From positions 1 to 34,563 of the forward strand of contig JAFYCS010000063.1 in assembly GCA_017539565.1 (NCBI GenBank): DNA of 34,563 bases, read 5' to 3'. The stretch's first letter is position 1. Every line of letters starts with the position of its first letter. A program made the translations under genes and the position numbers. This stretch comes from Lachnospiraceae bacterium (GTDB lineage: Bacteria > Bacillota > Clostridia > Lachnospirales > Lachnospiraceae). The notes below the pieces were generated by a model, which did not search any database, was not told the DNA's origin, and worked only from the letters and a program-made list of their open reading frames with translations. Shown in pieces: positions 23,432 to 31,899 of this stretch.

Positions 23432-23917
23432 CTACAGTTCTATCTCTATCTTCTTTCCGCTGGGCTGATATCTGTAATAACGGACCCCTGCTGCATTGAA
23501 AAGCCTCTTGGCAGCAGTATTTGAGGGTGTTCCGTCATATTTATCATCAGCATATACCACAGTCCTGATCCCGGCCTGTATTATGGCCTTTGCACATTCG
23601 TTACAGGGAAACAGGGTAACATACAGCTTGGTCCCCTCAAGGGATCCGCCGCGGTAATTGAGTATGGCATTCAGTTCGCTGTGTGTGACGTATGGATACT
23701 TTGTCTCAAGTTCGTCGTCCCCGGCACGCTCCCAGGGAAATTCATCATCACTCACACCGTTAGGGAAACCGTTATAGCCCATGGAGAGTATCTTGTTGTC
23801 GTTGCTTACGATACAGGCACCCACCTGGGTATTGGGGTCCTTTGAACGCTGCGCCGAAAGGGTCGAAACCCCCATAAAATACTCATCCCAGCTTATATAA
23901 CCGCTGCGTTTTCCCAT
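23432..23917 (-). CDS. Deoxycytidylate (dCMP) deaminase, ComEB-type
   Basis: A 161-residue zinc deaminase. The site has H79 and E81 in THSELNAIL and C105 and C108 in PCNECAK, the HxE and PCxxC signature. Other family phrases are RSKDPNTQVGACIVSNDNKILSMGYNGFP. It deaminates dCMP to dUMP for dTTP synthesis and is usually allosterically controlled by dCTP and dTTP. ComEB of Bacillus is an orthologue sited in a competence operon; here the setting is rpiB and the threonylcarbamoyl-AMP synthase. A GAGGAGGG site precedes the ATG, two bases after rpiB. Confidence 0.92.
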   Translation of the reverse strand: MGKRSGYISWDEYFMGVSTLSAQRSKDPNTQVGACIVSNDNKILSMGYNGFPNGVSDDEFPWERAGDDELETKYPYVTHSELNAILNYRGGSLEGTKLYVTLFPCNECAKAIIQAGIRTVVYADDKYDGTPSNTAAKRLFNAAGVRYYRYQPSGKKIEIEL

Positions 23918-23919
23918 AT

Positions 23920-24363
23920 TCAGCCCTCCTCTATCTCTGAGATAAGCCTTATACGGCGTGCATGCTTCTCCTCACCGGAAAACTCCGTATCGAGCCAGAT
24001 CTCTGCAATGCGCTTTGCCAGTACAGGTGTGAGCTCTGCAGCACCCATAGCCAGTACATTTGAATCATTATGAAGACGGGTCATCTGTGCGGTATGCTCG
24101 TTATGGCAGAGTGCACAGCGAACACCCTTTACCTTATTGGCAGCTATACTTGCACCTATACCTGTGGTACAGAGTACAATACCCTTATCCACACTGCCGT
24201 CGGCTACGGCTTCAGCCACAGCCCTTGCATATATGGGGTAATCGCAGGAATCATGTGAATCGCATCCTTTGTCGACCACCTCGATACCCTTTTCTTTAAG
24301 CCAGGGTATCATATCCTGCTTCAGATCGTATGCTCCGTGGTCACTTCCTATTGCAACTTTCAT
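23920..24363 (-). CDS. rpiB: Ribose 5-phosphate isomerase B
   Basis: A 147-residue cytoplasmic isomerase of the RpiB/LacAB family that interconverts ribose 5-phosphate and ribulose 5-phosphate. MKVAIGSDHGAYDLK carries the usual D8-H9 pair. The catalytic cysteine is C65 in CTTGIGASIAANK, and HNEHTAQMTRLHNDSNVLAMGA closes the active site. Length is standard. The ATG overlaps the upstream stop (ATGA), so translation is coupled. LacA/LacB or allose 6-phosphate isomerases are related; the neighbour ywlC-like gene is the same as in Bacillus, where ywlF is rpiB, so I prefer RpiB. Confidence 0.93.
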   Translation of the reverse strand: MKVAIGSDHGAYDLKQDMIPWLKEKGIEVVDKGCDSHDSCDYPIYARAVAEAVADGSVDKGIVLCTTGIGASIAANKVKGVRCALCHNEHTAQMTRLHNDSNVLAMGAAELTPVLAKRIAEIWLDTEFSGEEKHARRIRLISEIEEG

Positions 24364-25412
24364 TTTGTTTCCTCCGTATTAATTATATTGTAACCGGCAG
24401 CTTTGAGCATCCTGTTCATCACAGCCTGACCAAAGCCTTCGGTATCAAAGCTCTCCGCATATATCTCTTCTATTCCTTCATCATCAAACTCACGCAATGC
24501 CCTGTATATGTTGAGCGCAACGGATCTGAGATCTGTCCTGCTGCCTAAGCTGCGTATTATTATTCCTTTATCATCATAAAGCCTGATGCTTTCATCGCTG
24601 CACAGTATGCCGCAGCGCCTGCTGCTTTGTCTGACTCTTTTATTGATCGTTTCCGCAACAGAAGACATTTCCCCGGCAAAGATCTGCATATCGCCCTTGG
24701 GCGCATAGTGTCTGTACCGCATGCCCGGGGCCTTGGGACGGCCTCCTTCTGTCTTCTTCATAAGGGTGGGGTCTGTCTCAACAGTCCCTATTACCCTCTC
24801 AAGCATATCACGTGTGACGTACCCCGGCCTTAATATCATGGGGACATCCCCGCTGAGATCCACTATCGTAGATTCGATACCTATTCCTACTTCCCCGCCG
24901 TCTATGATCATATCGATCCGGCCGTTTAGATCCTCTTCCACATGCGAAGCCAGCGTAGGGCTGGGACGCCCGGATGCATTGGCACTGGGCGCAGCTATGT
25001 ATCCGCCGCCGGCTCGTATCAGTTGAAGTGCAACAGGGTGATCGGGCATTCTTATAGCCACGGTATCCAGTCCCCCGGTTGTTTCCGAAGGAACAGCCTG
25101 CTTCTTTTTTATGATCATGGTAAGAGGTCCCGGCCAGAAAGCGTCCGCAAGATCGTAAAGTATTTCAGGTATATTATCGCTCAGCTTGTCCAGCGCGGAC
25201 ATCTCCGCTATATGCACTATCAGCGGATTGTCGGAAGGTCTGCCCTTTGCGGCATATATCTTTTTTGAAGAATCAGGATTAAAAGCATCTCCCCCAAGAC
25301 CATATACGGTCTCCGTAGGAAAAGCTACCAGTCCGCCGTTTTTTATTATCGCACCGGCCTTCTCATAGACCGCCGTATCGTTTTCACCGGCTTTTTCTAT
25401 CAGTGTTTCCAT
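24360..25412 (-). CDS. ywlC: Threonylcarbamoyl-AMP synthase, Sua5 type (TsaC domain plus C-terminal Sua5 domain)
   Basis: A 350-residue enzyme making threonylcarbamoyl-AMP from threonine, bicarbonate and ATP for the t6A modification at A37 of ANN-reading tRNAs. The TsaC domain, about residues 10-205, has GGLVAFPTETVYGLGGDAF, YAAKGRPSDNPLIVHI, FWPGPLTMI, AIRMPDHPVALQLI and PSANASGRPSPT. The linker RPKAPGMRYRHYAPKGD leads to the C-terminal Sua5 domain. Length agrees with Sua5 rather than the shorter TsaC. It begins three bases after the GH18 gene stop and overlaps rpiB. In Bacillus ywlC and rpiB (ywlF) are also near each other. Confidence 0.93.
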   Translation of the reverse strand: METLIEKAGENDTAVYEKAGAIIKNGGLVAFPTETVYGLGGDAFNPDSSKKIYAAKGRPSDNPLIVHIAEMSALDKLSDNIPEILYDLADAFWPGPLTMIIKKKQAVPSETTGGLDTVAIRMPDHPVALQLIRAGGGYIAAPSANASGRPSPTLASHVEEDLNGRIDMIIDGGEVGIGIESTIVDLSGDVPMILRPGYVTRDMLERVIGTVETDPTLMKKTEGGRPKAPGMRYRHYAPKGDMQIFAGEMSSVAETINKRVRQSSRRCGILCSDESIRLYDDKGIIIRSLGSRTDLRSVALNIYRALREFDDEGIEEIYAESFDTEGFGQAVMNRMLKAAGYNIINTEETK

Positions 25413-25415
25413 TTT

Positions 25416-27377
25416 TCAGTGAAGGTCTCCGTTAATGGCATCCCAGACGCCGCTGCCTTCCAGCCCCAGCTTCCAGCCTGCCATGCTCTTTATGCCTTTA
25501 TCCTTCATTACACCGGTACGCGCATGATAAGCAGATACATCCTCAAGCCATATCTGATAAAGTGCGGTACCGTCTCTGTACTCGGCATAGTACTGGCATT
25601 CATCCTCCAGCCACTGTGTCTCTAGAGAACGGTTGTTGACCCATTCCCAGGCGGTATCCATACCCAGGGCATCCGATGTCACACTGCCGGCCTCCGTCTT
25701 CCACAAACGTGTATAGAAAGGCATACCGCAAACCAGCTTCTCCGCCGGAACGCTGTATTTCTGCAGGCAATCGGTGATACCTTTTTCAACAAATCCTATT
25801 GATGCCACGCTGCCGGCTTCCGAACCCGCATAGTGCTCATCATATGCCATAAGTACCACATAATCCGTAACATATCCAAGCTCCTCCAGATCGAAGCCCT
25901 TATTGCTCTCAGTCGGAGGGGGTACATCTACGGAAAGACTCAGGCCGTTCTTATGTGCCTCTATAGACAGCTCACGGAGGAACTGTACATAATGAATGCC
26001 GGTCTTAGACAGCTTAGAATCCGTAAGCTCGACGTCCATATTGATACCGTCAATACCAAGTTCCAGTGCATCTGCGATCAGGCTTTCGATCAAGCCTGCA
26101 CGGCGTTCTGATGATGAGAACAGAGCGTATTCATCAAAATCCGCTTCCATATTCTCTACCAGAGCCCATACCTGATAGCCCTTTGCATGCGCTTTCTCAA
26201 CATAGGACTTACGTCCTATCTGTGTATATGCACCTTCCTCATCCTTTAAGAAGAACCAGGTGGGGCTGACGACATTCATTCCGGTGGCAGCTTCGGTCAA
26301 TGCTTCCATACCGCTGCCGTCATCTGCATCAAATATCTGATGCCAGCCTAATATTACCTGCTCCATAGGCGGCGTCATATTATAATCCTTTTCGGGATGA
26401 TATGCCCCGGTAGCTGCCGGAAGTGTACGTGTTGTGGACTCATTTAAGGTTTTGTTCTCTACAAAGCCCACAAAAGCATCTTCTGTCTTAACCTTGCTCC
26501 AGGTCTCCATCGTCTCCAGGATCTCTACTTCTTCTTCCTTATTAACCTGACGCAACACCTCACTCTTGATACCGCCGCGGATACGAAGCTGGGTATCATT
26601 TTTCAGAGTGGCAACGCGGTCCTCTTCCCATTTGGTATATACCTGAACGCGGTTGATATGATCGTCACTCGTATACAGATTACAGTCAAAATCTGCAAAT
26701 AAGCGTACATAATCTGCTGCTATATAGAAGGTCCCGTCTTTACCGTAACGTGAAACGGGAACGGAAAGGCTCTTAAGTTCACCATCCATAGTATAGGTCT
26801 TTTCTCCTATAACATTGCTTATGACCTGTGTGGATGTGGAATAAAGGAGCTTGTTCTCATCCGCATTAACATAAAAGCGTTTGGTAAACAGGTCACGTAC
26901 CGTATCTATGGAAAAATAGACCGCTCCGTCCAAAAGCTTTGCATGCGCGGCGATACGCTCATCCTGTAAAATTATTGCAACATCTTCATTATTAAAAAGC
27001 TGGAAGTAATCCTTTAAGTTGGCGGGATCCATTCCGTAAGAATACTTTTCCGGATAGAGCAGTGATAAAAGCCAGCGGCCGCCTAACTCTTCGCGGTTAG
27101 CTATACTCTCTTTGATACGGTCGCCAAAAGCCACCATGATAACGATCGCAATAAGTATGACAGCTATGATAACAGCCAGAACACTCTGCCCTAAACGCTT
27201 GAGTACTTCCCTGTTGGCACGCTTGGCCTGCCTGCCGCGTCTCCTTCTGCGCTTTTTGGAGCCGCTGCTGCGCTTTTTCCTGCGCGGTGCAGGTCTTTGC
27301 TCATATCCGTTATCGATATATTGCTCATCGGTGAAACCGGTATCGATTATTTCGTTTGTATCCCCGATCTTTCCCAT
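25416..27377 (-). CDS. Membrane-anchored GH18 family hydrolase with SH3-like domain
   Basis: A 653-residue protein. An acidic start is followed by a very basic stretch (about 31-64, with RRKKRSSGSKKRRRRRGRQ) and a single transmembrane helix at 65-85, so the bulk lies outside the membrane. Next is a copper-amine-oxidase-N-like stalk region (about 130-245), an SH3-like segment (about 255-310) and a GH18 catalytic barrel (about 335-650). The catalytic motif DGINMDVE (443-450) retains the acid E450, of the DxxxDxE form. Relatives such as YaaH, YdhD and CwlX-type proteins act on peptidoglycan or chitin-like glycans. The gene has its own promoter at 27415-27443 and leads the operon. Substrate is unknown, with wall glycan the best guess. 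Confidence 0.88.
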   Translation of the reverse strand: MGKIGDTNEIIDTGFTDEQYIDNGYEQRPAPRRKKRSSGSKKRRRRRGRQAKRANREVLKRLGQSVLAVIIAVILIAIVIMVAFGDRIKESIANREELGGRWLLSLLYPEKYSYGMDPANLKDYFQLFNNEDVAIILQDERIAAHAKLLDGAVYFSIDTVRDLFTKRFYVNADENKLLYSTSTQVISNVIGEKTYTMDGELKSLSVPVSRYGKDGTFYIAADYVRLFADFDCNLYTSDDHINRVQVYTKWEEDRVATLKNDTQLRIRGGIKSEVLRQVNKEEEVEILETMETWSKVKTEDAFVGFVENKTLNESTTRTLPAATGAYHPEKDYNMTPPMEQVILGWHQIFDADDGSGMEALTEAATGMNVVSPTWFFLKDEEGAYTQIGRKSYVEKAHAKGYQVWALVENMEADFDEYALFSSSERRAGLIESLIADALELGIDGINMDVELTDSKLSKTGIHYVQFLRELSIEAHKNGLSLSVDVPPPTESNKGFDLEELGYVTDYVVLMAYDEHYAGSEAGSVASIGFVEKGITDCLQKYSVPAEKLVCGMPFYTRLWKTEAGSVTSDALGMDTAWEWVNNRSLETQWLEDECQYYAEYRDGTALYQIWLEDVSAYHARTGVMKDKGIKSMAGWKLGLEGSGVWDAINGDLH

Positions 27378-27414
27378 CAGTATACCTTCATGCTTTCATG
27401 ATTATATAACGGAT

Positions 27415-27443
27415 AGGATACCACATTTGCTCATAAGTGTCAA
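27415..27443 (-). promoter_or_regulatory. Promoter of the GH18-ywlC-rpiB-dCMP deaminase operon
   Basis: On the minus strand TTGACA (27438-27443) and TATCCT (27415-27420) are 17 bases apart, with a TGG extended -10. It lies 13 bases after the FHA gene stop and about 38 bases before the GH18 start. There is no terminator in the gap, so read-through from the pilus locus is possible. Confidence 0.7.
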
Positions 27444-27455
27444 AAACAGCCCCCT

Positions 27456-28685
27456 CTACATATAACTGAATCTTACCCTGCCTATACCAATTTCATCTTC
27501 TTTTTCCAGCATCACCTGTTCCTCTGCTTCAAGCTGCACTCCGTTGATAAATGTACCGTTGGTCGAATGACAGTCCTGTATGTATGCATGTCCGTTCTGC
27601 ATGAAGATCCTGGCATGTATACGTGATACCGAGCTGTCATTAATGGGCAGATCCACACAGTTCTTAACCTTTCCTATAGTATAGGGAAAATTGCTTATCC
27701 TGTATTGTTTTCCTTTACTTTTCTCTACCAGGAGGTTTTCAACAGGCGCATCCGTTTGTCCTATGAACACAGTCTTTCCGTAATCACCATCGCTGTCATT
27801 TACGGGTTCCATATCGGAAAACGCCGCACTGAAATCCGGTATACCAATGTCTTGATCATCCTCATGCTCCTCTCTTGCAGGCTTCCTGCTATTCAATACT
27901 TTAACTGTATCCTTTTCGCGATCCTTCTTTGCCGTCTTCTTTTCTGTTTTTTTCTGCGGATCCTTTGACCTACCAAAGATACGTGTAAACAGTCCCTGCT
28001 TTCTCTCATTATCTTCTTCCTCCTCTTCATTAATAAATATATCCGTTTGTTCCCTTATCCGTGGCATCACAGATGTCTCCCTGTTTATGATCCTGTCATC
28101 TGAACAGATCTCCACGCTGTCTGCAGAGACCGGCTGCTCTGTCAGCATCTTTTCCAGATCCCCCAAAACACAGTTTTCGTTCTTAACCGCCTTATACAGA
28201 CGATAGGTCCACATTGCCGCTGCCGCATCGTTCTGATCTATATGTTCCATAAGATACTCCGTCAATGCCAGCAGCCTCTCCTGCATACTCGCACAATCCC
28301 AGGGTATGAATAAAAGACAGGGCTTAAGGTTCTCCGGGTCTACAAAAAGATACTCAGGGGCCAATACCAGAGCCCCTTCACTAAGCATATATTCCCTTAT
28401 GGACTTAAATACATCTATGATCCCCCTTAACATGGCCGCAGCATCGGAGCGTTTTATCTCCTTATGATCAAAAATACGGCTCAAAGGCTGCATGGAGCTT
28501 ATTTCATAATAAATCTGCTCCCTTCCTTCATTCATTCTTTTTGATGCCCTCAGCAGACCCGGTACATTATTCTCCAGTATCATCTCCAGCCTGTAATCCT
28601 GATAGTCTTCATCCGGCAGCTCGGCAACCAGATAGTTGTGATCCATGCTCTTTCTGTACTGCAATTTGAGCTCTTTATCATCCAT
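27456..28685 (-). CDS. FHA-domain protein with DUF6382-type N-terminus
   Basis: A 409-residue cytoplasmic protein. The N-terminal part (about 1-170) resembles the DUF6382 domain, which is usually attached to FHA domains in Clostridia. The middle (about 180-325) is charged and disordered-looking, with an acidic stretch EEEEEDNERK and a Lys-rich KKTEKKTAKKD block. The C-terminal FHA domain, about 328-409, contains SVSRIHARI and DCHSTNGTFING, the phosphothreonine-binding signature. It probably binds a phosphorylated partner and regulates or scaffolds the pilus machinery encoded upstream; no Ser/Thr kinase is in this window. The start has a GGGAGGTTAGG site and follows the TadE-like gene by three bases, so it belongs to the same transcript. 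Confidence 0.85.
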   Translation of the reverse strand: MDDKELKLQYRKSMDHNYLVAELPDEDYQDYRLEMILENNVPGLLRASKRMNEGREQIYYEISSMQPLSRIFDHKEIKRSDAAAMLRGIIDVFKSIREYMLSEGALVLAPEYLFVDPENLKPCLLFIPWDCASMQERLLALTEYLMEHIDQNDAAAAMWTYRLYKAVKNENCVLGDLEKMLTEQPVSADSVEICSDDRIINRETSVMPRIREQTDIFINEEEEEDNERKQGLFTRIFGRSKDPQKKTEKKTAKKDREKDTVKVLNSRKPAREEHEDDQDIGIPDFSAAFSDMEPVNDSDGDYGKTVFIGQTDAPVENLLVEKSKGKQYRISNFPYTIGKVKNCVDLPINDSSVSRIHARIFMQNGHAYIQDCHSTNGTFINGVQLEAEEQVMLEKEDEIGIGRVRFSYM

Positions 28686-28688
28686 TTC

Positions 28689-29123
28689 CTAACCTCCCGT
28701 AACATTCCTCATGGTCCGTACAGTCATCGCTTCCTTAAGCCTGGGTGTCTGTCTTGTTAGATTTATGCTCCAGTCAAAAAGTTTTACATCCCCAAAGCCC
28801 GGCAGCACCGGTGCACGCATTCTGCCGTTGTATACGGCTTTTACCGTAAGCAGGTCAACACTCACTTCAACAGCAGCCTCTTCCATCATTACCATCCTGG
28901 CATTCAGCAGCTCCACCGCCTTATCCTTCGCAAGACCGGTTATTTTTTCATTACTCGCTTCCGCCTGCCTGGCCGCCTGGATCACAGCCACCGACAATGC
29001 ATAATCTGCCGCCGTCCTGTTATATAGGAATATCCCGCTCCACACTACCATCAGGCTGATCATCAGGCAGACCGGCAATATAATGACGGCCTCTATCGTC
29101 ATCATCGCTCCCACACGTTTCAC
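28689..29123 (-). CDS. TadE-like pseudopilin
   Basis: A 144-residue small membrane protein. The N-terminus MKRVGAMMTIEAVIILPVCLMIS has the short basic leader, the T-x-E-A glutamate motif (MTIEAV) and a hydrophobic helix of the TadE/TadF/TadG pseudopilin group, cleaved by the Tad prepilin peptidase. The rest is a soluble domain of about 105 residues without a known fold. It probably caps or primes the Flp pilus. The start is GTG at 29123, which overlaps the stop of the prepilin peptidase; ATG codons at residues 7 and 8 have their own GGGAG site and are an alternative. Its function is inferred from layout and locus. Confidence 0.78.
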   Translation of the reverse strand: MKRVGAMMTIEAVIILPVCLMISLMVVWSGIFLYNRTAADYALSVAVIQAARQAEASNEKITGLAKDKAVELLNARMVMMEEAAVEVSVDLLTVKAVYNGRMRAPVLPGFGDVKLFDWSINLTRQTPRLKEAMTVRTMRNVTGG

Positions 29124-29555
29124 TCAACCACCCCCATTCAAATAAACACGCAGCTGAAAGAGCATAAATCCTGCCAGCAGAAAAGGAATGAACGGCAGCG
29201 TATCCTTTCGTCCCGCACGTTTTGTAGTGATCAGAAATATCGATACTACAGCAGACAGCAGAAGTGCATACATCATCAGTTCCCCTCCCTGCCTGAGACC
29301 ATACATCGCCCCCAGCAGAAGGAGCAATACGGCATCTGCGCTGCCGATACAGCCGCTCAGCTTTCCCACCGCCAGCATAGCTCCGCCCGGGATCAGTCCA
29401 AGCAGCATCTCGCTTCTGTCAGTGACGAAGATGATCGTTATCACGGCACTCCCTGCTGCTGCCGCTGCAAGGAACAATACCGGTACGCTTTTCTTCCTTA
29501 TATCCATAACACTGCCGCTAAGCAGCATAGCGATCGTCCAGATCTCTTTTACCAA
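29124..29555 (-). CDS. Prepilin peptidase, TadV/CpaA type (A24)
   Basis: A 143-residue protein with about five hydrophobic segments and almost no soluble part, the layout of short TadV/CpaA peptidases that remove the leader of Flp pilin and TadE. The first catalytic aspartate is in SVMDIRKKSVP. The second is in the sequence IGSADAVLLL, in place of the usual GxGD motif; the aspartate stays but the second glycine is alanine. The start is probably TTG at 29555, nine bases after GGAGG; an upstream GTG at 29561 would sit only about three bases from that site. Stop and start spacing with the neighbours indicate coupled translation. The locus context makes the function likely. Confidence 0.78.
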   Translation of the reverse strand: MVKEIWTIAMLLSGSVMDIRKKSVPVLFLAAAAAGSAVITIIFVTDRSEMLLGLIPGGAMLAVGKLSGCIGSADAVLLLLLGAMYGLRQGGELMMYALLLSAVVSIFLITTKRAGRKDTLPFIPFLLAGFMLFQLRVYLNGGG

Positions 29556-29561
29556 AATCAC

Positions 29562-30200
29562 TCACCTCCTTGTCATGGCACAGCGGCTGCACAGCCTGCG
29601 GCTCCCGACCTGCGATAAAGGTATCTCATATATAGTCCGTTTAAGCCCGCTGCATGTCAGCGATGAATGATAACGGTCACCGTCATCCGTTATATAAACC
29701 GTCCCGCTGCCACCACCGCATATCTCACACCTTTTATACTTTCCGCCTCCGGAATTTCTCGCATCCCCTACCCGATCACTGTTTATAGGCCTTATGCTCA
29801 GATCCAGATGGGTACAGCTCCGGCTCAGATGGTATACCGTACCGTTCTCCGCAACATAGACTATGGGATCCTCCATACTCCCCCCATTACTATCGGTTGC
29901 ACTTCCCAGTTTATATCCGGTCCATGAATGTGCCCTTGCCCTGCACATCAATATCTGCGTCGGTATGCCAAACACATTGCACCGCGGCTCAAAAATATAT
30001 GGTTCCACTATATCTATCACTGTCTCCACAGGCGAAAGTAACGCGGCACTCTTCACCGTTCTGCTCAGATCGAAATCTTTTTTCATCGTGCCCTGCATCA
30101 TTTCAAGGATCGACAGCAGGCTTATAAAAAAGAACAGATACAAAGGCAGGACTACCGAAGCCTCCAGTGTGAGGCTTCCTTTATTTCTTTTTCTAAGCAT
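29562..30200 (-). CDS. TadE-like protein with a duplicated Cys/His module
   Basis: A 212-residue protein. The N-terminus MLRKRNKGSLTLEASVVLPLYLFFF has a basic leader, the TLEAS pseudopilin motif and a hydrophobic helix at about 15-33. Unlike its neighbours the C-terminal half holds two copies of a Cys/His module: H124, C129, C158, C161 and H178, C183, C204, C207. Each copy reads VY-x6-YH-x4-C-x2-L ... C-x2-C, resembling the small zinc-like modules attached to some competence and nuclease proteins. Metal binding is inference. It overlaps the preceding gene by 8 bases, has a GAGGAGG site, and ends adjacent to the prepilin peptidase. Confidence 0.78.
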   Translation of the reverse strand: MLRKRNKGSLTLEASVVLPLYLFFFISLLSILEMMQGTMKKDFDLSRTVKSAALLSPVETVIDIVEPYIFEPRCNVFGIPTQILMCRARAHSWTGYKLGSATDSNGGSMEDPIVYVAENGTVYHLSRSCTHLDLSIRPINSDRVGDARNSGGGKYKRCEICGGGSGTVYITDDGDRYHSSLTCSGLKRTIYEIPLSQVGSRRLCSRCAMTRR

Positions 30201-31647
30201 AACGGAACCTCCTCTCCATGAAGAAACTGTATCCGTACCAGCTGTTAAATATCATCTGCACCGTAGCTCCGGCAACACAATTATCCAGACAGAAATCCGC
30301 ATATCCGCTAACCTGCCTTATATCCATCTCTACTATATCCATGCAGCGCTGAGTCTTCAGTTCAAGAGGTTCAAGGTAGAAGATCATTCTCAGATAATCC
30401 GCGTAGTCCTGTCCTTCCCCGCCACCCTCTCCCGGATCAAATTGCATTAATAATGCTTTATCAAGAGTTAAGTTCCAATCTTCCGCTTTCTTTATCAAAG
30501 GTACCCTTCCACCCCTGAAAAGTCTTTTTAAGTCAAATATGGTCTCGGCATATATCCATGCACAGCATATAAGGATCTCAAACGCTTCAGCTGCCTCCGG
30601 AAGGGCTATCACAAAAGCCAGCGCTTCGGCTAATCCTTTAGCCTGCTGTCTCTTGTTATCATCCATATAAAAAGCCATGGTATTTGATCCTCCCCTTATC
30701 GCCATTAGCTCCATGGCCGTAAAGCTCAGATTATCTTTATCATTATCTTTTCCGCCTATGATATATTCAGCTTCATAGCTCAGGCGGCTGCCTTCTTTTA
30801 CATTCCTGTAATTACCGCATTTTTCCAGTATGTATTCGCTGAAAAGTATCTGTTCGGTGATACTGTCATGTGCTTCCCAGTCCTCGCACATCCCATTACC
30901 CACAACCAGATCACGATGCGAGGCATAACAGGACAGATCTGCCGATGCGCCCGATATCTCACCGTCTACTACCTGCGATAACAGAACACCTTTACTCGCC
31001 GCCACTACAGCCGATGCAGGATCGTCCTTCTTTGGCGGTGTCCATTCGATCTCGTTTCCCTCTTCATCGTATTCCGGCTCGGGCTCGGGATATATTATGG
31101 CATCAACCTCATCCTGGGCATCCTGAAGATTCTGTGTAACATCAACATTATGGAATTCCTCCCCGGCAGACGTCTCCACCATATCCTGTATATCAGCTAC
31201 ATAGGCCAGACCATACTTTTCAAGCATATAGCTCATAGCCATATATCTGAATACCGCACCTTCTTCATCCGTTGCCCTGTGAACTGCCGTAGCTTCCGAC
31301 GAATAGAGACTGAGTTTTGTATGATCCCTGTTTCCCGGTACCGGCAGCCCCTTATCGGGTTTGATATTATATTCAAGATATCCGTCCAGGTGATCGAGCA
31401 TCTTATCCACCGATCCCTGCCCTCCGTCATACATCGTGTCCACAAACAACAGATCATACCTGTCCATAAGTGCCTTGTTATATTCGGCAAGAACGGAGTC
31501 CATGGAAAGATCCGCTGCACACTCCAATCTCAGTTTTATGGCATTGACTCTGGCCGACTCTATCATTGTGACCAACAGCGGGATCAGAACCGCCATCATC
31601 AGCGCCAGATATACACTGATCGCTCCTCTTTCTTTTTTCATATTCAT
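30193..31647 (-). CDS. TadG-like DUF5702 protein
   Basis: A 484-residue protein. The N-terminus MNMKKERGAISVYLALMMAVLIPLLVTMIESAR has a basic start and hydrophobic helix, then a large soluble extracytoplasmic domain. The layout (long, poorly conserved, with RGAISVYLALMMAV) matches the DUF5702 proteins that take the TadG position in Lachnospiraceae pilus loci. The phrase RYDLLFVDTMYDGG and acidic Pro-Glu stretch PEPEPEYDEEGNEIEW (about 185-200) are visible. Function is unknown; pseudopilin or adhesin scaffold are reasonable guesses. GGAAGGAG precedes two nearby ATG codons (31647 and 31641), and I kept the first. Flp1 is 21 bases upstream. Confidence 0.78.
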   Translation of the reverse strand: MNMKKERGAISVYLALMMAVLIPLLVTMIESARVNAIKLRLECAADLSMDSVLAEYNKALMDRYDLLFVDTMYDGGQGSVDKMLDHLDGYLEYNIKPDKGLPVPGNRDHTKLSLYSSEATAVHRATDEEGAVFRYMAMSYMLEKYGLAYVADIQDMVETSAGEEFHNVDVTQNLQDAQDEVDAIIYPEPEPEYDEEGNEIEWTPPKKDDPASAVVAASKGVLLSQVVDGEISGASADLSCYASHRDLVVGNGMCEDWEAHDSITEQILFSEYILEKCGNYRNVKEGSRLSYEAEYIIGGKDNDKDNLSFTAMELMAIRGGSNTMAFYMDDNKRQQAKGLAEALAFVIALPEAAEAFEILICCAWIYAETIFDLKRLFRGGRVPLIKKAEDWNLTLDKALLMQFDPGEGGGEGQDYADYLRMIFYLEPLELKTQRCMDIVEMDIRQVSGYADFCLDNCVAGATVQMIFNSWYGYSFFMERRFRYA

Positions 31648-31668
31648 GGACTCCTTCCTTACATTTAC

Positions 31669-31851
31669 TTACCGGGCTACTTCAGCCGATTTTGTTACTA
31701 TGCTGTCAAATAAGTCATTCACGATCTCTGTTATCTGCTTTTTGAATATGAGCACCAATCCGACCAGGACAACGATTATGAGTATCACCTCGACCGTTCC
31801 CATACCTGCATCATCCTGCACATATTCCTTCAGTCCTTTCCATAGTGACAT
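31669..31851 (-). CDS. Flp1-type type IVb pilin
   Basis: A 60-residue protein that fits Flp1/TadZ-locus pilins: leader MSLWKGLKEYVQDDAG, then the hydrophobic core GMGTVEVILIIVVLVGLVLIF with the +5 glutamate after the likely cleavage site (about G16-M17), followed by a short tail of the form KKQITEIVNDLFDSI. It is the likely major subunit of the pilus built by the TadA/TadB/TadC machine and processed by the prepilin peptidase. A strong AGGAGGTAGCAGAC site precedes the ATG, which suggests it is the most translated gene of the locus. It sits between tadC and the DUF5702 gene with 48 and 21 base gaps. Confidence 0.92.
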   Translation of the reverse strand: MSLWKGLKEYVQDDAGMGTVEVILIIVVLVGLVLIFKKQITEIVNDLFDSIVTKSAEVAR

Positions 31852-31899
31852 GTCTGCTACCTCCTTTCTCCGCTGAATATTTCCCCCGTCCCCGTCTCC

